Shown here in pieces: positions 44,758 through 55,127 of a DNA stretch of 64,000 nucleotides. The notes beneath the pieces are model-generated. The model did no database searches, was not told where the DNA came from, and worked only from the letters and a program-made list of their open reading frames with translations. Every line of letters begins with the position of its first letter. The stretch's first letter is position 1. This DNA is from Pedobacter mucosus (GTDB lineage Bacteria > Bacteroidota > Bacteroidia > Sphingobacteriales > Sphingobacteriaceae). A program made the translations under genes and the position numbers. Where the stretch lies: contig NZ_CP087585.1 of NCBI RefSeq assembly GCF_022200785.1, positions 310,001 through 374,000 on the forward strand, written 5' to 3'.

Positions 44758-47643
44758 ATGAGAAAATTTTTTACACAGATCTTTTTAGTGTTTTTTATTG
44801 TTTGCGCATTTATTTTTGAAGCACAAGCGCAAACCCTAACTGTTAGCGGAAACATTAAAGATAAGCAATCGAAAGAACCATTAGTAGGCGTAAGTATTTC
44901 CATCAAGGGGCAATCTAGTGGTACAGCAACAACTAATACCGGTGCATTTTCGTTTACAACATCGGCAAAACTTCCCTTTACGCTCGTTGCATCATATGTT
45001 GGCTACGGAACAGTAGAACAGCAAGTTACAAATATTAATACGCCAATAAGCTTAGAATTGGAAGCGGTTACGCTTTTAGGTGGTGATGTAGTTATCTCCG
45101 CATCTCGTACGCCAGAAAGAATTTTGGAATCACCAGTTTCAATAGAGCGAATGGGTGCTGCGGCCATTAAAGATATTGCTGTCCCATCTTTTTACGATGC
45201 TTTGAATAATATGAAGGGCGTAGAAAGTAGTAATCAAAGTTTAACTTTTAAATCTATAAATACCCGCGGTTTTAATTCAAATGGAAATACACGTTTTAAC
45301 CAATATATAGATGGGATGGATAATCAAGCTCCAGGACTTAATTTTTCTGTAGGAAATATTGTTGGTATCACCGAACTCGATATTGATAATGTAGAACTTT
45401 TACCCGGTGCATCTTCCGCTTTATATGGTGCTGGTGGTATTAATGGAACTTTATTGATGACATCAAAAGATCCATTCAGATATCAAGGTGCTAGTTTTCA
45501 ATATAAAACAGGCGTAAATCATGTAAATGATGATAATAGTAGCGTTCAGCCCTTTAACCAATTGGATGTTCGTGTAGCCAAATCGTGGAATAACAAGTTT
45601 GGTATGAAGGCTGCCTTCTCATTTTTGCAAGCAAAAGATTGGAACGCAAATAATTATTCAAATTTTGATCGGGTTGCAAGAACTGTAAAGCCGGGAACTA
45701 GAGAGTCTGATCCAAATTATGATGGCGTAAATACTTACGGTGATGAATTGAGCCAAAACATGAGAAATGTGGCTCAAAGTGTTTTGTCGGCCGGAACTGC
45801 AACATACGTAAGAAATTACGGTTTAGCTACTGGCGGATTAGTACCAAATCAAACGCAGATTAATACATTTTTAGCCTCGAACGCTCAAACCAGACCTTTT
45901 TATGCTGGTTTAACTACACCAGGTTTAATCCCAAATCAAAATATAACCCGAAATGGATATAATGAAGCAGATTTAGTTGATTACGATACAAAATCACTTA
46001 AAGCATCTGGAGCATTATACTATAATATTAGTAACACTGTTCAGGCAACTTTACAAGCCAATTGGGGAACTGGTACTTCGGTATATACAGGCTCAGATCG
46101 TTATTCATTGCGCAACTTTAACATCGGACAGTATAAACTGGAATTAAAGGGAGAAGATTTTATGTTGCGTGGATACACTACGCAGGAGCGTTCAGGAGAT
46201 TCCTATATTTCATCAATTTTAGGAAGTTATATCAATGAAAAAGCAAAGGTTTCACAGGCATGGTTTCCCGAATATGTAGGTAATTATGTTGGCGCTAGAT
46301 CACTTGGTTTAAATGATGCACAAGCTCAAGCTGCAGCAAGAACAGCTGCAAATTCTGCATCTGCAGGTGGTGGAGCCTATTTTGCACCAGGATCACCAGC
46401 CTTCAACATTGCGAAAGATCAAATTATTAATACAACTATTAGTGCATCCGATCCATCAAAAGGAATTTATGGTGCTAAGTTTGATGATAAAAGTAACCTT
46501 TACCATTATGAAGGTTTGTATAATTTCACAAACCTTTTTAATAAAGTAGTAGAATTTCAAGTAGGTGCATCTTACCGTCTTTATGATTTAAATTCTGCCG
46601 GAACAATTTTTAACGATTTAAATGAATCTATTGACATTAAAGAATACGGATCATTTGCACAAATTGGCAAGAAGTTTTTTAATGATAAAGTTAAATTTAC
46701 GGTTGCTGGTCGTTATGATAAAAGCCAAAATTTTGAAGGAAGATTTACGCCAAGGGTAACAGGAGTTTTTACAGTTGCTAAAAATAATAACATTCGGGTT
46801 TCTTATCAAACGGGTTACCGTAATCCTACAACTCAAAATCAATATATAGATTTATCAGTAGGCGGCGGTACTCAACGTTTAATAGGTGGCTTACCAGAAA
46901 TCATCTTCAATAAATACAAGCTTGATGTTAATAAAGCTTATACTGATGTAAGTTACAGAGCATTTTTAGGATCAGCAGCAACTACAGGAACACCAAATGG
47001 CGCACTGCTTCAACAATATACTTTCGATAGCAGGGGTGTTCGTCCGGAAAGCGTTCAATCCTACGAGTTAGGGTATAAAGGCTTAATTCTTCCGAACTTA
47101 TTGTTAGATGCGTATGGTTATTACAATAAATACAAAGATTTTATTACTGCTGTAGAAGTATATCAAAACACAGGAACGGCAGCTGCTCCAAACTTTGTAA
47201 AATTTGGCGTGCCTGTTAATGCAGAAGGCGAAGTTACTTCCTATGGTGGCGCTTTAGGCTTAGATTATCTTATCGGGAAATATAACATTAGCGCTAACGT
47301 TTCTTATAACGAAATTGGCGACTTACCAGTTAATTATATCAATGATTTTAATACGCCAAAGATTCGTTACAATTTAGGTTTAGGAAACAGAGAAATAATT
47401 AAAAATTTCGGTTTCAATGTTTCCTACCGTTGGCAAGATCAGTTTTACTGGAATTCTTCATTCTCTGCAGGTCAAGTTCCAGCTTATAGCTCATTGGATG
47501 CGCAAGTTAGTTTACAGATTCCATCAGTTAAATCATCAATTAAATTAGGCGGATCGAATGTACTTAACAAATATTATTTCACATCTTATGGTAATCCAGC
47601 TTCTGGTGCAATTTATTATTTAGCATTTACTTTTAATCCATAA
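44758..47643 (+). CDS. TonB-dependent outer-membrane receptor
   Basis: This about 961-residue outer-membrane receptor has a signal peptide (cleavage near EAQA, residue 24), a CarboxypepD_reg-like domain (VSGNIKDKQSKEPLVGVSIS to ISLEL) and a plug domain (VVISASRTPERILESPVSIERMG, FNSNGNTRFNQYIDGMDNQAPG, VELLPGASSALYGAGGINGTLLMTSKDP). A large barrel ends in YYLAFTFNP. It lacks a SusD partner and the long SusC-specific plug insert, so it is probably a stand-alone importer rather than a SusC. The ligand is unknown. ATG 44758 is chosen over a TTG two codons upstream. It is divergent from the penicillin-acylase operon and closed by a terminator at 47664. Confidence 0.92.
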   Translation: MRKFFTQIFLVFFIVCAFIFEAQAQTLTVSGNIKDKQSKEPLVGVSISIKGQSSGTATTNTGAFSFTTSAKLPFTLVASYVGYGTVEQQVTNINTPISLELEAVTLLGGDVVISASRTPERILESPVSIERMGAAAIKDIAVPSFYDALNNMKGVESSNQSLTFKSINTRGFNSNGNTRFNQYIDGMDNQAPGLNFSVGNIVGITELDIDNVELLPGASSALYGAGGINGTLLMTSKDPFRYQGASFQYKTGVNHVNDDNSSVQPFNQLDVRVAKSWNNKFGMKAAFSFLQAKDWNANNYSNFDRVARTVKPGTRESDPNYDGVNTYGDELSQNMRNVAQSVLSAGTATYVRNYGLATGGLVPNQTQINTFLASNAQTRPFYAGLTTPGLIPNQNITRNGYNEADLVDYDTKSLKASGALYYNISNTVQATLQANWGTGTSVYTGSDRYSLRNFNIGQYKLELKGEDFMLRGYTTQERSGDSYISSILGSYINEKAKVSQAWFPEYVGNYVGARSLGLNDAQAQAAARTAANSASAGGGAYFAPGSPAFNIAKDQIINTTISASDPSKGIYGAKFDDKSNLYHYEGLYNFTNLFNKVVEFQVGASYRLYDLNSAGTIFNDLNESIDIKEYGSFAQIGKKFFNDKVKFTVAGRYDKSQNFEGRFTPRVTGVFTVAKNNNIRVSYQTGYRNPTTQNQYIDLSVGGGTQRLIGGLPEIIFNKYKLDVNKAYTDVSYRAFLGSAATTGTPNGALLQQYTFDSRGVRPESVQSYELGYKGLILPNLLLDAYGYYNKYKDFITAVEVYQNTGTAAAPNFVKFGVPVNAEGEVTSYGGALGLDYLIGKYNISANVSYNEIGDLPVNYINDFNTPKIRYNLGLGNREIIKNFGFNVSYRWQDQFYWNSSFSAGQVPAYSSLDAQVSLQIPSVKSSIKLGGSNVLNKYYFTSYGNPASGAIYYLAFTFNP

Positions 47644-47663
47644 TTAAATTCTCAATGTTTAAG

Positions 47664-47697
47664 CCCTCTTACCTAATAAGTACAGAGGGTTTTTTTG
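47664..47697 (+). terminator. Intrinsic terminator after TonB-dependent receptor
   Basis: CCCTCT (47664-47669) pairs with AGAGGG (47684-47689) around a 14-base loop, followed by TTTTTTT. The stem is short but the U-run is good. Confidence 0.7.
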
Positions 47698-47798
47698 TGA
47701 ATTAAATAATGGGCTTCTATAAAATATTTGTATTATAGTACTTTCTTAAGCATCTATGGTTTTTGAAGATGGTATGATTTAAATTTGAATAATTAAGA

Positions 47799-50261
47799 AT
47801 GGAAGCGCAAAACGAAAAGCCAGTAGAAGTAAGCGATCTAATTGAAAAGGAACAAGAAATACAGCATTTAAATAACCCGGTAGATATATCCGTTAAGCCT
47901 ATCGTAAAACAATACCTTGGCGCTGTAAAAAAAGTAAAAAAAGAGGGCAATCGCTTTTACTTTTCTGATGGTGATGCCAGGGTCGAAATTAGGGTAGTTA
48001 GCGATGATATAATAAGGGTTAGACTTGCGCCTCATGGTGTTTTTTTAGATGATTTTTCTTATGCGGTTCCTGAGGTAGATCAAAAAGTTTCGGTGTTTAA
48101 AATGCAGGAACATGCAGATTATTATACCGTTTCTACCTATGCTGTAACCTGTAAAATAGAAAAGGCAAATTTCCATATTTCTTTCTCTGATAACCTTACT
48201 AATTTAGTGATGGTTGATGAGGCTAATTCAATGCATTGGGAAGAAAATGTTGACTTTGGCGGCTATTATATTTATGCAACAAAACAATGCCATCCAGAAG
48301 AAAACTTTTTCGGTTTAGGAGATAAATCTGGTAATTTTAATCTTCGTGGTCGCCGTTTTGAAAACTGGAATACTGACGCTTACTCTTTTGGCTGGGATCA
48401 GGATCCGCTTTATCGAACTATTCCTTTTTATATCGGCCTACATAATCAGGCAGCATATGGAATCTTTTTTGATAATACTTTTAAATCTTATTTCGATTTT
48501 GGTAAAGAAGATATAAGTAAAACTAGTTTTTGGTCTGATGGTGGCGAGCTGCAATATTATTACATTCATGGGCCACACATGATGGATGTTGTTAAGCGTT
48601 ATGCAAGCTTAACGGGTACACATCCTATGCCTCCAAAATGGACTTTAGGTTATCAACAATGCCGTTGGAGTTATTATCCAGAATCGAAAGTTAAAGAAAT
48701 AGCAAAACAATTTAGAGAACGAAAAATACCATGTGATGCCATTTATTTGGATATTGATTACATGGACGGGTATAGGTGCTTTACCTGGAACAAAAAATAT
48801 TTTCCAGATCCGAGAAGGATGATCAAGGAACTTTCTGATGATGGTTTCAAAACTGTTGTAATGATTGATCCAGGAATTAAAGTGGATGATGATTACTGGG
48901 TTTTTAAGGAAGGAAAAGAGAAAAGATTTTTTTGTCGCCGTAGCGATGATTATTATATGGAAGGCCATGTTTGGCCTGGACGATGCCAGTTTCCTGATTT
49001 TACAAATCCTAAAGTAAGAACTTGGTGGGGCAATTTATATAAGGAATTAGTGGACATGGGCGTTGCAGGATTCTGGAATGATATGAACGAACCAGCGGTT
49101 TTTGGCTCTGGTACTTTCCCTAACGATGTGCGTCATAATTACGATGGTTTCCGCGGTTCGCACCGTAAAGCGCATAATGTTTATGGCATGCAAATGGTGC
49201 GTTCAACCTATGAAGGACTTAAAAAATTAATGCGTAATAAACGCCCTTTCACCATTACTAGAGCAGGTTATTCTGGTATGCAACGTTATGCAAGTGTTTG
49301 GACAGGAGATAACATTGCTAGCTGGGAGCATTTAAAATTAGGCAACATTCAGTGTCAACGATTATCCGTTTCTGGTGTTCCTTTTTGCGGCACTGATATT
49401 GGCGGATTTAGTGGCGAGCCCGATGGTGAATTATTTACCCGTTGGATTCAGTTAGGCACATTTTCTCCTTTTATGAGGGCGCATTCTGCAGGAGATACAG
49501 CAGAACGCGAACCTTGGAGTTTTGGTGAGTTTTTCGAAGATATTAACCGTAAGTTTATTGAACTTCGTTATCGCTTAATGCCTTATTTATATTCTGTTTT
49601 TTGGGAACATCACCGTTATGGCTTTCCAATTCTACGGCCTTTAGTAATGCTTGAGCAAGAGAATATTGGAAATAGTTTCCGCCAGGATGAATTTTGTTAT
49701 GGTGATAAACTATTAATATGTCCAATTCTGGAACAAGGTGCAATTGCAAGAAAAGTTTATCTTCCGAAGGGAACCTGGTATAACTTTTGGACAAATGAAG
49801 TTTTAATAGGTGAAAACGAATATCATGTTGAGGCAAAAATTGATAGTATGCCTATGTTTGTTAGGGCGGGCTCGGTTATTCCCGAATATCCAGTAATGCA
49901 ATATGTAGATGAGAAAGTAATTTCTGAGGTTGTTTTAAATATTTATTATAGCGATTATGAGGTTAACTCTTACATGTATGAAGATCATGGTGATACTTTT
50001 GCCTACGAACAGGATATATATTTAGAGAAAAAATTTACCGTGAAAGGTGATAATCAGATTGTTAAAATTAACCAATTAAGCGAAGGACTTTATACTCCAA
50101 ATTACGAACTCTATGCTTGTAACGTTATGGGTGTTAATTTTCAAGTTAAAAAAGTCCTCGTGGATAATAAAGAAGTTACCGATTTTTATACCGACGATAA
50201 AAACTGCCTTCAATTTAAATGCAATAAAAACTTTTTAGATATTCAGATTTTTAGTCTGTAA
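47799..50261 (+). CDS. Glycoside hydrolase family 31 (alpha-glucosidase-like)
   Basis: This 820-residue enzyme hydrolyses terminal alpha-linked glucose (or related) residues. After an N-terminal beta domain (GH31 N-terminal part, FFGLGDKSGNFNLRGRRFENWNTDAYSF), the catalytic barrel has GFWNDMNEPAVFG with nucleophile Asp428 and WTGDNIASWEHL with acid/base Asp504. MRAHSAGDTAEREPW and YRLMPYLYS follow. No signal peptide is seen, so it is likely cytosolic. It is followed, after a terminator, by glycogen branching enzyme, so a role in alpha-glucan turnover is likely. Start ATG 47799 gives a leader of about 35 charged residues not needed for the fold. Confidence 0.93.
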   Translation: MEAQNEKPVEVSDLIEKEQEIQHLNNPVDISVKPIVKQYLGAVKKVKKEGNRFYFSDGDARVEIRVVSDDIIRVRLAPHGVFLDDFSYAVPEVDQKVSVFKMQEHADYYTVSTYAVTCKIEKANFHISFSDNLTNLVMVDEANSMHWEENVDFGGYYIYATKQCHPEENFFGLGDKSGNFNLRGRRFENWNTDAYSFGWDQDPLYRTIPFYIGLHNQAAYGIFFDNTFKSYFDFGKEDISKTSFWSDGGELQYYYIHGPHMMDVVKRYASLTGTHPMPPKWTLGYQQCRWSYYPESKVKEIAKQFRERKIPCDAIYLDIDYMDGYRCFTWNKKYFPDPRRMIKELSDDGFKTVVMIDPGIKVDDDYWVFKEGKEKRFFCRRSDDYYMEGHVWPGRCQFPDFTNPKVRTWWGNLYKELVDMGVAGFWNDMNEPAVFGSGTFPNDVRHNYDGFRGSHRKAHNVYGMQMVRSTYEGLKKLMRNKRPFTITRAGYSGMQRYASVWTGDNIASWEHLKLGNIQCQRLSVSGVPFCGTDIGGFSGEPDGELFTRWIQLGTFSPFMRAHSAGDTAEREPWSFGEFFEDINRKFIELRYRLMPYLYSVFWEHHRYGFPILRPLVMLEQENIGNSFRQDEFCYGDKLLICPILEQGAIARKVYLPKGTWYNFWTNEVLIGENEYHVEAKIDSMPMFVRAGSVIPEYPVMQYVDEKVISEVVLNIYYSDYEVNSYMYEDHGDTFAYEQDIYLEKKFTVKGDNQIVKINQLSEGLYTPNYELYACNVMGVNFQVKKVLVDNKEVTDFYTDDKNCLQFKCNKNFLDIQIFSL

Positions 50262-50271
50262 ATCTATTTTC

Positions 50272-50300
50272 CCCAAATGCTTTCTAGCATTTGGGTTTTA
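50272..50300 (+). terminator. Intrinsic terminator between GH31 gene and glgB
   Basis: CCCAAATGC (50272-50280) and GCATTTGGG (50287-50295) form a perfect 9-bp stem with a 6-base loop, followed by TTTTAAT. The U-run is short, so some read-through into glgB is possible. Confidence 0.7.
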
Positions 50301-50320
50301 ATCTATCTAGCCTTATAATA

Positions 50321-52288
50321 ATGTCGCCAGCAAAAAAAGTTTCTGCAAAACCCGCAGCCTTAGCAAAAATTGATAAAAATAAATCCGTTTGGGTGCATAG
50401 TTTATTTTCTGATTATGACATCGATTTATTTCTTGTAGGGAAACATTTTCGCTTATATGAGAAAATGGGTTCCCACATTATTGAATTAGACAATGTTAAG
50501 GGTACTTATTTTTCTGTTTGGGCGCCTAATGCGCAAAAAATTTCAGTTGTCGGCGATTTCAATCAATGGGATAAAAATGGTCACGAATTATACAGGCGAT
50601 TAGACAAATCTGGCATTTGGGAAGGTTTTATTCCAAATGTATCTAAAGGAGATGTTTATAAATATTTTGTAAAAGGTTATGATAATTCTGAACACCTTAA
50701 AGGCGATCCTTATGCAAGGCGATGGGAGCATCCTCCTCAAACTGCGTCGATTGTTTGGGATACAGATTATAAATGGAAAGATAAATCATGGATTAAAAAA
50801 AGACCGGTATTAAATGCATTAGATCAACCTATTTCTGTTTATGAAATACATTTAGGTTCTTGGCAACGTGATCCAAATGAACCTGAAAGGGTTTTGAATT
50901 GTAGAGAAGTGGCCAAAACGCTTGTTCCTTACGTTAAGGAAATGGGTTTTACGCATGTAGAATTAATGCCCGTTATGGAGTTTCCATACTTCCCGAGTTG
51001 GGGATATCAAATAACAGGTTATTTCGGTGCAAGTTCTCGTTACGGATCGCCACAAGATTTAATGTACCTAATAGAGGAGCTTCATAAGGAAGATATTGCT
51101 GTCATATTAGATTGGGTACCTTCGCATTTTCCTGGTGATAGACATGGTTTGTACGAGTTCGATGGAACGCATTTATACGAACATTCTGATATGAAAAAAG
51201 GTTTTCATCCCGATTGGAAGTCATATATATTCAATTATGACAGAAATGAGGTGAGGTCATTTTTAATTAGTAATGCCATGTTTTGGATTGATCAGTATCA
51301 TGCTGATGGTCTACGGGTTGATGCGGTTGCTTCCATGCTTTATTTTAGTTTTTCAAGAGAGGCAGAAGATTCCGCAACCAATGAATTTGGTGGAAGTGAA
51401 AACTTAGGAGCCATTCAATTTCTAAAGGATTTAAATGAAGCGATTTATGTCAATTTTAATGGCGTACAAACCATTGCAGAGGAAAGTAGCACTTTTGATG
51501 GAGTAACCAGACCAGTTTATGCTGGTGGTTTGGGTTTTGGCATGAAATGGATGATGGGTTGGATGAACGATACCTTAAAATATTTCAAAGTAGATCCGAT
51601 CGGTAGAAAAAACAGCCATAATCAACTCAGCTTTAGCATGACTTATGCTTTTACCGAAAACTTCATGCTTCCTTTTTCTCATGATGAAGTTGTTCACGGT
51701 AAATCGCCTATGTTGTATAAAATGCCTGGCGATGACTGGCAAAAGTTCGCAAATCTAAGGGCGCTTTATGGTTACATGTTTGCGCATCCAGGCGCTAAGC
51801 TCTTATTTATGGGCAATGAATTTGCTGAAACCAATGAGTGGAATTTTACGCAGTCTTTAGATTGGCATTTATTAGAATATGCACCTCATAAAGGCATGCA
51901 GGAAACAGTGAAAGCCTTGAATTTTTTACTAAGAAAAGAGCCTGCATTGTATCATTTCAATTTTAGTTACGAAGGATTTGAATGGATCGACGCAAATAAT
52001 TCAAACGAATCAGTTTATGTATTTATGCGAAAAGGGCCTAAAGCGGAGGATACACTAATCATTGCCATGAATTTAACGCCAGTTATTAGATCAAGTTATA
52101 AAATTGGTGCTCCCTTTAAAACAGCGTGGATAGAGTTATTTAATACCGATGCTATTGAATTTTATGGCAGCGGTAAGTTAAATGATGGTGATTTGATTCC
52201 AATTTTAACAGGACACAACGGGCAAAAATATACACTTACAGTCGATCTACCACCCTTAGCGGTCATTATTCTTAAAAGCAAAAAATAA
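50321..52288 (+). CDS. glgB: 1,4-alpha-glucan branching enzyme GlgB
   Basis: This 655-residue GH13 enzyme makes alpha-1,6 branches in glycogen. A CBM48 domain (GTYFSVWAPNAQKISVVGDFNQWD) precedes the catalytic barrel: YEIHLGSWQ, GYQITGYFGASSRYGSP, VILDWVPSHFPGD, GLRVDAVASMLY with nucleophile Asp334, TIAEESS with acid/base Glu387 and LPFSHDEVVHGK with the third carboxylate. The C-terminal beta domain is complete. ATG 50321 is chosen over an earlier start that would lie in the preceding terminator. The start (SPAKKVSAKPAALAK) is an extra basic leader. With the GH31 enzyme it forms a glycogen-related pair. Confidence 0.95.
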   Translation: MSPAKKVSAKPAALAKIDKNKSVWVHSLFSDYDIDLFLVGKHFRLYEKMGSHIIELDNVKGTYFSVWAPNAQKISVVGDFNQWDKNGHELYRRLDKSGIWEGFIPNVSKGDVYKYFVKGYDNSEHLKGDPYARRWEHPPQTASIVWDTDYKWKDKSWIKKRPVLNALDQPISVYEIHLGSWQRDPNEPERVLNCREVAKTLVPYVKEMGFTHVELMPVMEFPYFPSWGYQITGYFGASSRYGSPQDLMYLIEELHKEDIAVILDWVPSHFPGDRHGLYEFDGTHLYEHSDMKKGFHPDWKSYIFNYDRNEVRSFLISNAMFWIDQYHADGLRVDAVASMLYFSFSREAEDSATNEFGGSENLGAIQFLKDLNEAIYVNFNGVQTIAEESSTFDGVTRPVYAGGLGFGMKWMMGWMNDTLKYFKVDPIGRKNSHNQLSFSMTYAFTENFMLPFSHDEVVHGKSPMLYKMPGDDWQKFANLRALYGYMFAHPGAKLLFMGNEFAETNEWNFTQSLDWHLLEYAPHKGMQETVKALNFLLRKEPALYHFNFSYEGFEWIDANNSNESVYVFMRKGPKAEDTLIIAMNLTPVIRSSYKIGAPFKTAWIELFNTDAIEFYGSGKLNDGDLIPILTGHNGQKYTLTVDLPPLAVIILKSKK

Positions 52289-52303
52289 TTAAGTGTAAAT
52301 AAG

Positions 52304-52361
52304 AAAAGCCTTCCATTGCTGGAAGGCTTTTACAAATCCTTGGAGTGGAAGCTTCCAAGGA
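52304..52361. terminator. Terminator hairpins after glgB
   Basis: AAAAGCCTTCC (52304-52314) and GGAAGGCTTTT (52321-52331) form a perfect 11-bp stem. A second hairpin (CCTTGGA with TCCAAGG, about 52338-52361) follows. The first can act in both directions, also facing the minus-strand receptor gene that ends at 52429. Confidence 0.85.
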
Positions 52362-52428
52362 GTGCCAAAGGTATGTTTATTTAAGTTATCCTGCAACAGG
52401 AATATCAATTATTTAAACGCTATGTATC

Positions 52429-54615
52429 TTATAGCTTAAATTTTATACCACCATTAAAAGTTCGACCCTCCGTGTGCGTCCATATATCATCGAAAGTAGG
52501 GTTAAGATGCGATCCATTTACAACGCTTTTAAATTTACTTTGCCTGGTATCGGTAAAGTTTTCCGCATTTATAAATATTGATATTTTTCCAAAAACCTTT
52601 TCAGCCATAAATCCAAATTCCCAAAATGGATTGGTTTCTAAATTGTTATAGAGATATTGTTTATCCGTGAAATAGCCTTCTAAACCCATTTTAAAATTTC
52701 GTTCCTTTTCATAAATCAAAGCTAGATTTAGCTTGTTTTTAGGAAGTAGACGAATATTTTGAATCACAGGAAGGTAGGCTGCTTTTGCATTTGTAAAAGT
52801 ATATCCAGCAAAAAGCTTAAAATATTCTTTAAAAATAATTTTGATATTGCTTTCAAAACCTAAACTTTTAACCGGTTTATTGGTATTTGCGAAATGAAAA
52901 TATCCAGCCCCATCTTGCAAAAGAATAGTTGAATTTGTAATTTTGGTATAAAAGAACATTTGATTTATGCTTAAAATCCATTCTTCACCAATGTTTGTTT
53001 TATAATTTAAATCAGCCGTGCCACCAAAACTTTTTTCAGCTTCCACTTCATTTAAAGGCAATAAGTTCTGATATTGAAAAGTCTCAGTTTGCTCTGTAAA
53101 TAATGTAGGGGTTTTATATCCAAGTCCACCGCCAATACGTGAGCTAAATTTATCGTTAAACTTGTACAGTGCTGAGATTTTTGGCAGTATGAAAAGTTCA
53201 CTCTTGCTATAGTAATCATTATAATAGTGAACTAAATCAGCTCGTAAACCACTTTCTAGCTTAAACGTGTTCGAAATATCCCAAGTTTGCTGAGCATATG
53301 CGCCAGCTGTTTTTGTGGTGAAATCTTTTTTGAATTCAGGTTGCTGATTTTTTTCTAAAAATGAATCGTAAACTATGTTCGCACCAAAAATTAAACTTTG
53401 GTTTTTTAGGTTTTTTAGATAACTTATATCTGTATATGAATTATGATTCACACCATCAAAACTGTATTCAGGAATAGATATTCCCCGCTTAAAATAGTTA
53501 TAACTGGTTTTTATCTTAATTAGATCCTTTTCTGCAAGTTTATAACTTACATCAAAAGTTGAGGTATTGCGGATGGTTCTATTGGTTTCGAAATAGCGAT
53601 GGTTTGCATCTTCACCGTCTTTAATAACATAAATATCTCCACCTGTTCTATCACTTTTAGTAAAGGAATTACCAATAATTAATGTCGTTTTATCGTTTGG
53701 ATAAACGAACAATTTCGGATGGATTGTAAGATCTCTGGTTTTTGGAAGTTCCGTAAAATCATCTCCATCCACATCATATGGTTGTTGCATATTGACTAAA
53801 GCTAAAAGACTATAACCAATATTTTGATTTCTTTTCATTGCAAAAGCCCCAATATTAGTCTGACCAACATTCGATTGATTTAGAATGAAATTCAAATCTG
53901 CTTGTTCTTTTGGAGTTCTGGAAACGAAATTTACTACCCCAGCAATAGCACCAGCGCCATATAGAGTTGATGCCGGACCTTTAATAATTTCTACCTGACT
54001 TAAATCCAAAGGTGGAATTTCTAATATACTTAAACCGCTGGCAAAGTTTCCAAAGCTTGCATATCCATCTTTTAGGAGTTGAGTGTATCTTCCATCTAAA
54101 CCCTGAATTCTGATGCTTGCATTAGCACTTGTAGCAGATGTTTGTTGGACAGATATTCCTGTACTTTCATGTAAAATCATCGAAACATTTGCAGGGCGCA
54201 TGTTACTTTTTTCATCAATTTCTTCCAATTCAATCGTTTCAACTCTTGTTGGTGTGTTTTGAATTGTTCTACTCGTTCTAGTTGATGAAATAATTACTTC
54301 CTCTAAATCATCGGAAATTTCTTCTAAACTTATTTCGATAATTTTTTCCGTGACTGGAAAATTTATTAAAAGAGTTTGCTCCTGATAACCAACATTCCGA
54401 ATGATGAGTGTTTGATTTCCGTTTGGAATAGGTGTTAAAACCGCAAGTCCAGAATTGTCTGTCTTAAAATTGAGTTGCAATCCTTTGACTAATATTGTTG
54501 CATTTGAAATAATGTTTTTAGAAATTTTATCCTTAACGGATATGGTTACTGTATTTTGTGCATAGGCACTAACTATGCAAAATATGGCGCATAGCGATAG
54601 AGTTATTCTTCGCAT
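52429..54615 (-). CDS. TonB-dependent receptor (possibly metal or metal-chelate uptake)
   Basis: This 728-residue outer-membrane receptor has a signal peptide (cleavage near SAYAQ, about residue 19), a carboxypeptidase-like regulatory domain (VTISVKDKISKNIISNATILVKG to IIEISLEE), a plug (EEVIISSTRTSRTIQNTPTRVETIELEEI, SIRIQGLDGRYTQLLKDG, VEIIKGPASTLYGAGAIAGVVNFVS) and a barrel of about 500 residues ending in FNGGIKFKL. The size and plug (IKGPxSxLYGxGAIAGVVN) resemble BtuB/FepA-type receptors more than SusC. Directly upstream (42 bases) is a Cys-rich lipoprotein of a kind found beside metal-related genes, so metal uptake or sensing is a reasonable guess. The ligand is not proven. Confidence 0.9.
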   Translation of the reverse strand: MRRITLSLCAIFCIVSAYAQNTVTISVKDKISKNIISNATILVKGLQLNFKTDNSGLAVLTPIPNGNQTLIIRNVGYQEQTLLINFPVTEKIIEISLEEISDDLEEVIISSTRTSRTIQNTPTRVETIELEEIDEKSNMRPANVSMILHESTGISVQQTSATSANASIRIQGLDGRYTQLLKDGYASFGNFASGLSILEIPPLDLSQVEIIKGPASTLYGAGAIAGVVNFVSRTPKEQADLNFILNQSNVGQTNIGAFAMKRNQNIGYSLLALVNMQQPYDVDGDDFTELPKTRDLTIHPKLFVYPNDKTTLIIGNSFTKSDRTGGDIYVIKDGEDANHRYFETNRTIRNTSTFDVSYKLAEKDLIKIKTSYNYFKRGISIPEYSFDGVNHNSYTDISYLKNLKNQSLIFGANIVYDSFLEKNQQPEFKKDFTTKTAGAYAQQTWDISNTFKLESGLRADLVHYYNDYYSKSELFILPKISALYKFNDKFSSRIGGGLGYKTPTLFTEQTETFQYQNLLPLNEVEAEKSFGGTADLNYKTNIGEEWILSINQMFFYTKITNSTILLQDGAGYFHFANTNKPVKSLGFESNIKIIFKEYFKLFAGYTFTNAKAAYLPVIQNIRLLPKNKLNLALIYEKERNFKMGLEGYFTDKQYLYNNLETNPFWEFGFMAEKVFGKISIFINAENFTDTRQSKFKSVVNGSHLNPTFDDIWTHTEGRTFNGGIKFKL

Positions 54616-54657
54616 AAATTATAAATGTTGAATTAATAAATATTGATTTCTCGGTAA

Positions 54658-54993
54658 TTATCCGATTAGAAATAATTCAACTTTTGGCGGTTGCCATATA
54701 TTTTGATTGAAATGAGGAAGAATAATATTGTTATAAGCTTGAGTTTTTTTAATGATTAAAGAATCATCTATCAAGTTGTGAATACTTAAACCTACGTTTT
54801 CTATTAATGGTTGTCCACAGCAATTGCATGTGCACATTGGAGAACAATTATCTTGATTATGCTTACTTGGTTTACTTTCGATTTTTTCTGCAGCGTTTGA
54901 AAGTTGATGCGAGGAAATGGCTGGTAAATCTTCACATGATATACATGATAGGAGCGCAATGCTTAAACAAAGAAGATAAATCACAATTCTCAT
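54658..54993 (-). CDS. Cys-rich small lipoprotein or secreted protein (DUF6660-like)
   Basis: This 111-residue protein starts with a signal peptide containing ALLSCISCE (possible lipobox Cys at 17 or 20). In the middle stands a tight Cys cluster, NCSPMCTCNCCGQP (about residues 49-62), which could bind a soft metal such as copper or zinc. The layout fits a Bacteroidota family (DUF6660-like as I recall) that sits upstream of TonB receptors and metal efflux genes. The gene is followed by the receptor at 52429-54615 after 42 bases on the same strand. The function is unknown; metal capture or sensing at the envelope is inferred. Confidence 0.7.
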   Translation of the reverse strand: MRIVIYLLCLSIALLSCISCEDLPAISSHQLSNAAEKIESKPSKHNQDNCSPMCTCNCCGQPLIENVGLSIHNLIDDSLIIKKTQAYNNIILPHFNQNIWQPPKVELFLIG

Positions 54994-55127
54994 ATTTATT
55001 GTAAAGGTACAATTCCTAGTTTAAGCATTAAACATATTATTCATAATTGTTAAAAATATGGCGATTTAAATAACGCAAAGTTATATTAATGAATGAAGTG
55101 AACAACTAATTATCGTGTGGCTGCATT

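Noticed and set aside
50291..50320. Earlier start of glgB giving ten extra residues
   Set aside because: It would begin inside the terminator hairpin of the upstream GH31 gene and lacks an ATG context.
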